A DNA stretch of 8,711 nt. Source: an uncultured Clostridia bacterium (GTDB lineage: Bacteria > Bacillota > Clostridia > Christensenellales > Borkfalkiaceae). The notes under the pieces are model-generated. The model had not been told where the DNA came from and made no database searches. It was given only the letters and a program-made list of their open reading frames with translations. The stretch is taken from assembly GCA_944338265.1 (NCBI GenBank), contig CALVLO010000058.1:1-8711 (forward strand), written 5' to 3'. This document shows, piece after piece, positions 3,896 through 8,711 of this stretch. How positions within the stretch are numbered: the first letter of the stretch is position 1; every line of letters starts with the position of its first letter. The position numbers were made by a program, and so were the translations under genes.

Positions 3896-5679
3896 TCTTA
3901 TCTTCGCTGTGCGAGTACCATGCGATCATGGAGCGCCGCGGGGAGGTGCTGCGGGAGGGATATTCCGCCCTTCCCATGAAGTTTCTCGTCTGTCTTACGC
4001 CGGAGGGGGAGATCGATGCGATCATCGACCGCGGCGAAACGGAAAACGGGAAGCGGACGTATCCCGAAATGCTGCTGCCGCTCCGCACGCAAAAGACGTC
4101 TATCGATGCCAATATCATCGAGCACCGCCCGCTCTATCTCTTCGGGCTCGTCTGCCGCGACGGGGCATATCATGCGGACGATGCGAAGGCGCAAAAATCG
4201 ATCACGGCACACAGGAAGGAAAATCTCGCCTTCTTTGCGGGGCTCGTTTCGTCCGTCGCCCAAGCCTACCGCAACTTTATCTTGCGGTGGGATCCCGCAA
4301 AGGAATGCGAAAACAGGCATCTTCTTGCGATCGCTAAGGAGTATGCAAAGGGATATTTTGCGTTTTGCCTCTCGGGCGATCCCGCGCATCCCTTGCATGA
4401 GGATGCCGAAGTGCAGGCTAAGTGGGAGGCAGTGTTTTCCGCCCGCGCGGCGGAAAGCGATGCGCTCGTCGCGCAGTGTCCCGTCTATGGGGAAAATCTC
4501 CCCGTGGCGCGCCTGCACAATAAGATCAAGGGCATCAAGGGCGGGCAGCCCTCCGGTTGCTCCCTCGTCTGCTTCAACAACGAGTCGGAAAATTCCTACG
4601 GGAAAGAGCAGTCCTATAACAGCTCCGTCTCCGAACGGGCAATGAAGGCGTATACGGAGGCGCTCAACTATCTGCTCGCCGATGCGCGGCACCGTACCTA
4701 TCTGGGCGGGATGACGGTGGTGCACTTTGCGCTTGCCGTACAGGAGGAGCCTTACCTCAAAGGTGCTTCTGTTCTGTTCGAGGAGCCGCCAAAGGCGCCG
4801 CGCACGACGGAAGGGGATGTGGAGCGGTCGGTCGGGACCACCATGCAAAAGATCGCCGTGGGGCAAAAACCCTCCTTCAACGTGCCGGATGCCAATGTGG
4901 AGTATTGCATCTTCGGGCTGGTGCCAAATTCTTCGCGCGTGGCGGTCAAATTTGGCTATCGCAATACCTTCGGGGTGCTGCGCCGCAATGTGGAGCGCTA
5001 TCACCGCGATTTTGCCATCGGCAATGTAACGCAGGCGCCGCCCGTTTGGAAGATCTGCAAACAGCTCGTCTCGCCCAAGAGCAAGGAGGAGCCGCCGACC
5101 GATCTTGAGGGCGAGATGCTCGCTTCGATCATCGGCGGCACGCCCTTTCCCTACAAGGTGCTCGCCCTCGCCGTGCAGCGGGTGCGCACCGATCAGGACG
5201 AAGAGAAGAACCATTTCATCAAACTCAACGATACAAGGGCAGGACTCATCAAGGCATGCCTCAACCAAAGAAAAAAATTTCAGGAGGACCCGATCACCAT
5301 GGCACTCGATCCGAACAGGAAGGATCCCGCATACCTCTGCGGCAGAATGTTCGCCGCTTTGGAAAAGCTGCAGCAAGACCGCACCCGCCAAGAGGGCGGG
5401 GAGCTCAACAAGACGATCAAAGAGAGCTTCTTCGCCTCTGCCTGCGCCACGCCTGCACTCGTATTTCCGCGGCTCGTGCGGCTCGCACAGGCGCACCTTG
5501 CAAAGCTGCGGGAGGGGAGCAAGACCTTTTACGCAAAGCTTCTCGGCGAGATTTCGGAAGGGCTTTCTGCCTTTCCCAAGACGCTCTCGCTCGAAGAGCA
5601 GGGCTTGTTCATTCTCGGCTACTATCATCAAAACAGAGCATTCTATCAGAATAAAGAAGATCAAACGGAGGAAAAGTAA
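3892..5679 (+). CDS. cas8c: Type I-C Cascade large subunit Cas8c (Csd1)
   Basis: Cas8c recognises the PAM and begins target unwinding in Cascade. The 595-residue length is usual for Csd1. Recognisable parts are the N-terminal MILSSLCEYHAIMERRG and MKFLVCLTPEGEI, and the family hallmark near residues 217-250 with GGQPSGCSLVCFN, SYGKEQSYNSSVSERA and ALNYLL. The C-terminal part is helical and contains the separate small subunit start. The ATG at 3892 overlaps the cas5c TGA (ATGA), and GGGAGGTG at 3879-3886 supplies the ribosome site. The frame stays open upstream to 3790, but that stretch overlaps cas5c and lacks family similarity. Tight coupling to cas5c and cas7c suggests fixed stoichiometric production. 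Confidence 0.96.
   Translation: MILSSLCEYHAIMERRGEVLREGYSALPMKFLVCLTPEGEIDAIIDRGETENGKRTYPEMLLPLRTQKTSIDANIIEHRPLYLFGLVCRDGAYHADDAKAQKSITAHRKENLAFFAGLVSSVAQAYRNFILRWDPAKECENRHLLAIAKEYAKGYFAFCLSGDPAHPLHEDAEVQAKWEAVFSARAAESDALVAQCPVYGENLPVARLHNKIKGIKGGQPSGCSLVCFNNESENSYGKEQSYNSSVSERAMKAYTEALNYLLADARHRTYLGGMTVVHFALAVQEEPYLKGASVLFEEPPKAPRTTEGDVERSVGTTMQKIAVGQKPSFNVPDANVEYCIFGLVPNSSRVAVKFGYRNTFGVLRRNVERYHRDFAIGNVTQAPPVWKICKQLVSPKSKEEPPTDLEGEMLASIIGGTPFPYKVLALAVQRVRTDQDEEKNHFIKLNDTRAGLIKACLNQRKKFQEDPITMALDPNRKDPAYLCGRMFAALEKLQQDRTRQEGGELNKTIKESFFASACATPALVFPRLVRLAQAHLAKLREGSKTFYAKLLGEISEGLSAFPKTLSLEEQGLFILGYYHQNRAFYQNKEDQTEEK
5299..5679 (+). CDS. cas11c: Probable Cas11c small subunit made from an internal start in cas8c
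   Basis: Type I-C Cascade small subunits are known to be translated from an internal start within cas8c. Here an in-frame ATG at 5299 (codon 470 of cas8c) is preceded by AGGAGGA at 5282-5288, with 10 bases between, and yields 126 residues, the expected size. The product starts MALDPNRKDPAYLCGRMFA and includes SACATPALVFPRLVRLAQ and LGYYHQNRAFYQ, which are conserved in the C-terminal part of Csd1 proteins. The strong ribosome site in the middle of a coding region is the main evidence. Cas11 lines the Cascade belly and holds the displaced strand. The separate protein is not proven from sequence alone. Confidence 0.75.
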   Translation: MALDPNRKDPAYLCGRMFAALEKLQQDRTRQEGGELNKTIKESFFASACATPALVFPRLVRLAQAHLAKLREGSKTFYAKLLGEISEGLSAFPKTLSLEEQGLFILGYYHQNRAFYQNKEDQTEEK

Positions 5680-6558
5680 ATGCAACCCATCAGCAATCGT
5701 TATGAATTTGTCGTATTGTTCGACGTAGAGAACGGGAACCCCAACGGCGATCCGGATGCCAACAACGCGCCCCGCGTGGATGCGGAGACGGGGCTCGGCA
5801 TCGTCACCGACGTCTGCCTCAAACGCAAGATCAGAAATTACGTCGATCTCGTCAAGGAGGGGGAGAGCGGGTATGAGATCCTCGTCAAGACGGATAAACC
5901 GCTCAATGCCAAATTTGCCGCGGCGCACGCGCAGGTGAGCGGCGGCGCACCCAAGGGCAAAGATGCGGGCGAGATCGAGGCTGCCCGCAAATACATCTGC
6001 GAACATTATTACGACGTGCGCACCTTCGGCGCCGTCATGAGCACGGGGGAGAATCCCTGCGGCATCGTGCGCGGACCCGTGCAGATCAATTTCGCCCGCA
6101 GTTTGGATCCCGTCCTCTCGCAGGAGCTCACCATCACGCGGCAGGCGTTCACGGAGGAGTCGAAGTTCGAAAAGCAGGCGGAAAAGAGCGGCACCATGAC
6201 CGAGATGGGAAAAAAGAGCGTCGTGCCCTATGCGCTCTATCGTGCGGAAGGGTATGTCTCCGCCATGCTCGCGCAAAAGGTGACGGGCTTCTCGGAAGAG
6301 GATCTGTCGCTGTTGTGGGAGGCGATCATCAACATGTTCGAGCACGATCATTCCGCCGCGCGCGGCAAAATGTGCGTGCGCGCCCTGTATGTGTTCCGTC
6401 ATGACAGCGCGCTCGGCAATGCGCCCTCCGCGCAGCTCTTCGAAAAGATTACCGTCTGCAAGGAGGATGGCGTCGAATATCCCCGCCGCTATGCCGATTA
6501 CACCGTCACCGTTGACGAGGCGATGCCCGCGGGCGTTACGCTTCTTCGCAAACTGTGA
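5680..6558 (+). CDS. cas7c: Type I-C Cascade backbone Cas7c (Csd2)
   Basis: Cas7c forms the helical backbone that holds the guide RNA and flips out every sixth base. The 292 residues begin with the hallmark FDVENGNPNGDPDANNAPR (14-32) and TGLGIVTDVCLKRKIRNY (37-54). DVRTFGAVMSTG (112-123), then GPVQINFARSLDPV and FRHDSALGNAPSAQLF (239-254), are also typical of Csd2. The ATG directly follows the cas8c TAA (5677-5679), and GGAGG at 5667-5671 lies 8 bases upstream. The stop overlaps the cas4 GTG start. Nothing is missing or truncated. Confidence 0.97.
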   Translation: MQPISNRYEFVVLFDVENGNPNGDPDANNAPRVDAETGLGIVTDVCLKRKIRNYVDLVKEGESGYEILVKTDKPLNAKFAAAHAQVSGGAPKGKDAGEIEAARKYICEHYYDVRTFGAVMSTGENPCGIVRGPVQINFARSLDPVLSQELTITRQAFTEESKFEKQAEKSGTMTEMGKKSVVPYALYRAEGYVSAMLAQKVTGFSEEDLSLLWEAIINMFEHDHSAARGKMCVRALYVFRHDSALGNAPSAQLFEKITVCKEDGVEYPRRYADYTVTVDEAMPAGVTLLRKL

Positions 6559-7196
6559 TCCCCATCCGCGCCCTGCAACACTACGCCTACTGCCCGCACC
6601 GGTGGGGGATGCTCTACATGGAGGGGCGCTGGGCGGAGAACGCGCACACCGTCAAGGGCGATCTGCTGCACGAAAACGTGCACCGCGAGGCGCTGCTGCG
6701 TTCAAGCGGCGCGGGCATGGCGTTCGGCGGGGTGAGCTTGTACAGCGAGCGGCTCGGCATCTACGGCAAGGCAGATCGCATCGAGCTGCTCCGCTGCAAC
6801 AAGGGAACTGCGGCTGCGGGCGCGCCATGTGCGTACCGCGTGCGCCTGATCGAGTATAAGCCGACCGCGCCCAAAGGGGAGATCCCTGCGGCAGAGCGCC
6901 TGCAGCTGTATGCGCAGACGTGCTGCGCGCAGGAGATCTTCCAAGCGCCCGTAGAAGCGTGCATGTATTACGCCGATACGCGCCGCCGCGTTGCGGTCGC
7001 CTTCGACGAGGAGGACGAAGCGTTTTTACAGCGCATCCTGTCGGCGATCCGCTCCGCGCAAGAGCGCGGGGCGCTGCCGCCCATCGTTTTGCAAAAGGGC
7101 TGCAGCGGATGCTCAATGGCGGGAGAGTGTATGCCGCGCGTCAAAACAACGAATGTGCGCGAAGCGATCCGGAGGTGCCTGTGCGAAAGCTCTTAA
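6555..7196 (+). CDS. cas4: Cas4, RecB-like 4Fe-4S exonuclease of spacer acquisition
   Basis: Cas4 works with Cas1-Cas2 to trim prespacers and select the PAM end. The 213-residue protein has a Cas4 cysteine at 13 and a C-terminal CSGCSMAGEC with C183, C186 and C192, together the iron-sulphur cluster set. RecB-type nuclease residues are H39 (GDLLHE), D74 (GKADRIEL) and E100-K102 (LIEYKP), followed by the QxxxY-like RLQLYAQ (115-121). The GTG at 6555 overlaps the cas7c TGA (GTGA) and has no clear ribosome site, so translation is probably coupled. A start at ATG 6609 has a GGTGGGGG before it but would lose C13, so I keep the GTG. Its last 16 bases overlap cas1. Confidence 0.95.
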   Translation: MIPIRALQHYAYCPHRWGMLYMEGRWAENAHTVKGDLLHENVHREALLRSSGAGMAFGGVSLYSERLGIYGKADRIELLRCNKGTAAAGAPCAYRVRLIEYKPTAPKGEIPAAERLQLYAQTCCAQEIFQAPVEACMYYADTRRRVAVAFDEEDEAFLQRILSAIRSAQERGALPPIVLQKGCSGCSMAGECMPRVKTTNVREAIRRCLCESS

Positions 7197-8203
7197 ATAC
7201 CCTGTATATCACGGACGAAAATGCCTATCTCTCCTTAGACGGCGAGACGATCGTCTGCAAAAGCGAGGGGCGCGAGGCGCTCAAGCTGCCCTTTTCCAAT
7301 CTCGAAAATATCGTCTGCTTCAACTATATGGGTTGTTCGCCTGCCCTGATGGGGAAGTGTTCGGAGAGCGGCGTGGGACTTGCCTTCTTCACGCCGCAGG
7401 GACGCTTTTTGGCGCGCATCTCGGGCTGCGTGCAGGGGAATGTCTATACCCGCGTCCGCCAGATCGAAGTTTTGCAGGCGCGGAAGATCGAGCTCATCCA
7501 AAATACGGTCGCCGCCAAACTCGCCAATACCCGTGCGCTGTTGGAGCGTTCTTTGCGCGACTATTCCGACTTCCCCGCGCGGGAACGGGTGGAATCGCTC
7601 GCCGCTGCGCTCAAAATGCGGGCGGAAGAGGCGCTTCACGAAGAGAATGAAGAGGTCTTGCGCGGCATCGAGGGCAATTGCGCCAAGCAATATTTCGGCG
7701 TGTTCGGGGCGCTTATCCGCAATCCGAACGAGATCTTTCGCACCTATGGGCGGAGCAAGCATCCCCCGCTCGATGCCGTAAATGCCGTGCTCTCCTTTCT
7801 GTATGCGATGCTCACCAACGATATTGCTTCCGCCTTGGAAAGCGTGGGGTTGGATAGTTATATCGGATTTTTCCATACGCTGCGACCGGGGCGTCCGTCG
7901 CTCGCGTGCGATCTTGTCGAAGAAGTTCGCCATATCGCCGAGCGGCTCACGCTTACGCTCATCAATTTACGGCAGTTGGACGAGAAGGATTTCGCAAAGC
8001 AGATCACGGGCGCGGTATATCTCAATGATGATGGGCGAAAAAAGGTCTTAAAGGCGTGGCAGGAGCGCAAGCGCGAAGTGTTTTTGCATCCTGTTTTGCG
8101 GGAAAAGATCGCATACGGACTGCTTCCCTTTGCACAGGCAAATTTGCTTGCAAAATTTGTGCGCGGCGAGACGGGGGAGTACATGCCCTATCTCGCGAGG
8201 TGA
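7181..8203 (+). CDS. cas1: CRISPR integrase Cas1 (type I-C)
   Basis: Cas1, with Cas2, joins new spacers to the leader end of the array. The 340-residue protein has the N-terminal beta domain (LLNTLYITDENAYLSLDGE) and the helical catalytic domain with E164 (RGIEGNCAKQYF), H232 (FFHTLRPGRPSLA) and D244/E247 (CDLVEE), the expected metal-binding set. Length is standard. The start is GTG 7181, since GGAGG at 7171-7175 is 5 bases upstream and the protein then begins as typical I-C Cas1 does (MRKLLNTLYIT). The frame is open back to 6920, but that segment is an off-frame reading of cas4. It overlaps the cas4 end by 16 bases and stops 4 bases before cas2. Confidence 0.97.
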   Translation: MRKLLNTLYITDENAYLSLDGETIVCKSEGREALKLPFSNLENIVCFNYMGCSPALMGKCSESGVGLAFFTPQGRFLARISGCVQGNVYTRVRQIEVLQARKIELIQNTVAAKLANTRALLERSLRDYSDFPARERVESLAAALKMRAEEALHEENEEVLRGIEGNCAKQYFGVFGALIRNPNEIFRTYGRSKHPPLDAVNAVLSFLYAMLTNDIASALESVGLDSYIGFFHTLRPGRPSLACDLVEEVRHIAERLTLTLINLRQLDEKDFAKQITGAVYLNDDGRKKVLKAWQERKREVFLHPVLREKIAYGLLPFAQANLLAKFVRGETGEYMPYLAR

Positions 8204-8207
8204 GCGT

Positions 8208-8498
8208 ATGATGGTCCTCATTTCTTACGATGTCGAGACGGCATCCAAAGAGGGGCGTTTCCGCCTGCGGCGCGTTGCCAAATCGCTCGAAAATTTTGCG
8301 CAGCGGGTGCAGAATTCCGTCTTTGAGGCAAATCTCGACTATGCGAATTTTTTGAAGCTGAAGCACACGCTGCTCGGGATCATCGATGAGGAACGCGATA
8401 GCTTGCGGTTTTACTATCTCGGAAATCATTGGAAGAATAAGGTCGAGCATGTCGGCGCGAAGGGCGGGTACGACTCGGAAGGGTTTTTGCTCTTTTAG
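8208..8498 (+). CDS. cas2: CRISPR integrase partner Cas2
   Basis: Cas2 is the small dimeric scaffold of the Cas1-Cas2 integrase. The 96-residue product shows the ferredoxin-like fold start MVLISYDVET with the conserved Asp (D8), GRFRLRRVAKSLENFAQRVQNSVFE and FYYLGNHW, all typical of the family. Two adjacent ATG codons (8208 and 8211) are possible starts. GAGGTGA at 8197-8203, overlapping the cas1 stop, serves either one, with 4 or 7 bases of spacing, so the protein may be 95 or 96 residues. It is the last cas gene; the leader begins right after the TAG at 8496-8498. Confidence 0.96.
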   Translation: MMVLISYDVETASKEGRFRLRRVAKSLENFAQRVQNSVFEANLDYANFLKLKHTLLGIIDEERDSLRFYYLGNHWKNKVEHVGAKGGYDSEGFLLF

Positions 8499-8540
8499 CG
8501 CGAACATGCAGCGGAACTGATTTTTGGGAGGGGTTCGCGC
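8498..8540. other. Interrupted inverted repeat after cas2
   Basis: GCGCGAAC (8498-8505) and GTTCGCGC (8533-8540) are perfect 8-bp arms with a 27-nt interval. No T-run follows, so it is not a convincing terminator; it might be a weak transcript end or a leader protein site. Confidence 0.4.
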
Positions 8541-8634
8541 ATGATTTCGGGCATTTTTCGGCACTTTCCATGCCGAAGTCGGCGCGATCAAGTGTGATTT
8601 TGTGCCTTGCGGTGCAGAACATACAATATATAGA
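8499..8634 (+). promoter_or_regulatory. CRISPR leader
   Basis: The 136 bases between the cas2 stop and the first repeat contain no gene. They hold the 8-bp inverted repeat just after cas2, a 7-bp hairpin TTCGGCA/TGCCGAA (8557-8563 and 8571-8577, 7-nt loop), and a promoter-like segment ending at the repeat. The segment directly before the repeat is AT-rich (ATACAATATATAGA). Position next to cas2 and in front of the repeat marks it as the leader where new spacers enter. Confidence 0.8.
8600..8627 (+). promoter_or_regulatory. Probable array promoter
   Basis: TACAAT (8622-8627) matches five of six -10 bases; TTGTGC (8600-8605) is a weak -35 at 16-base spacing. The predicted transcription start is near 8634, immediately at the first repeat, so the array RNA would have almost no leader sequence. 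Confidence 0.5.
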
Positions 8635-8711
8635 GTCGCGCTCCACACGGAGCGTGTGAGTTGAAATGCGGAGGGAGACGCTTCGGAAGTTGCCGCTCTG
8701 CGTCGCGCTCC
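8635..8711 (+). CRISPR. Type I-C CRISPR array, first repeat, first spacer and start of second repeat
   Basis: Repeat 1 is 33 bp (8635-8667), starting GTCGCGCTCC and ending GTGAGTTGAAAT. Its stem CGCGCTCC (8637-8644) pairs with GGAGCGTG (8649-8656), with one G.U, around an ACAC loop, leaving TGAGTTGAAAT as the 11-nt handle expected of Cas5c processing. Spacer 1 is 34 bp (8668-8701). Bases 8702-8711 repeat GTCGCGCTCC exactly, so the array continues past the window. Repeat length and the TTGAAAT end are typical of type I-C. Orientation is the same as the cas genes, with the leader on the left. Confidence 0.93.

Noticed and set aside
3898..6402. 834-codon open frame on the - strand opposite cas8c and cas7c
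   Set aside because: It lies antisense to two unmistakable cas genes, has no recognisable domain, and is explained by codon bias in GC-rich DNA.
8557..8577. Leader hairpin TTCGGCA/TGCCGAA as a cas operon terminator
   Set aside because: It is symmetrical and stable but no T-tract follows on the + strand, so termination is not supported.

Overview
The window is a chromosomal segment of about 60% G+C whose gene order and protein families point to a Clostridia-like Firmicute, probably from a gut-type lineage. The evidence is a clostridial-type pyruvate phosphate dikinase tail, strong GGAGG ribosome binding sites before nearly every gene, and a bacterial type I-C cas set. I cannot name the genus.

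Layout, all genes on the + strand: (1) 1-411, the 3' end of ppdK, followed by a clean intrinsic terminator. (2) 412-775, an intergenic region holding a second, diverged copy of the last 12 codons of ppdK with its terminator, then an AT-rich promoter region with three palindromes ahead of cas3. (3) 776-8498, a complete type I-C operon: cas3, cas5c, cas8c (with a probable internal cas11c start), cas7c, cas4, cas1 and cas2. (4) 8499-8711, the leader, an array promoter, one full 33-bp CRISPR repeat, one 34-bp spacer, and the first 10 bases of the second repeat, where the window ends.

How the parts work together: Cas4, Cas1 and Cas2 would acquire spacers at the leader end of the array. Cas5c, which replaces Cas6 in type I-C, would cut the repeat below its hairpin and leave an 11-nt 5' handle. 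Cas5c, Cas8c, Cas11c and Cas7c would form Cascade, and Cas3 would degrade the target.

The most notable observation lies in the 231-bp gap between cas3 and cas5c. It has its own extended -10 promoter and a solitary CRISPR-repeat-like element: a GC-rich hairpin with a 4-nt loop and changed stem bases, followed by the exact 11-nt handle of the array repeat. The roughly 22 nt after this handle match, in reverse complement (18 of 22), the DNA just upstream of the same promoter. The mismatches at guide positions 6 and 12 coincide with bases that Cas7 backbones flip out. This looks like a CreA/CreR-type mini-CRISPR RNA by which Cascade could repress its own operon. The resemblance is read directly from sequence; the function is inference. 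A second observation is the duplicated ppdK tail, whose coding differences are all synonymous. That suggests the region was brought in by recombination with a related genome.
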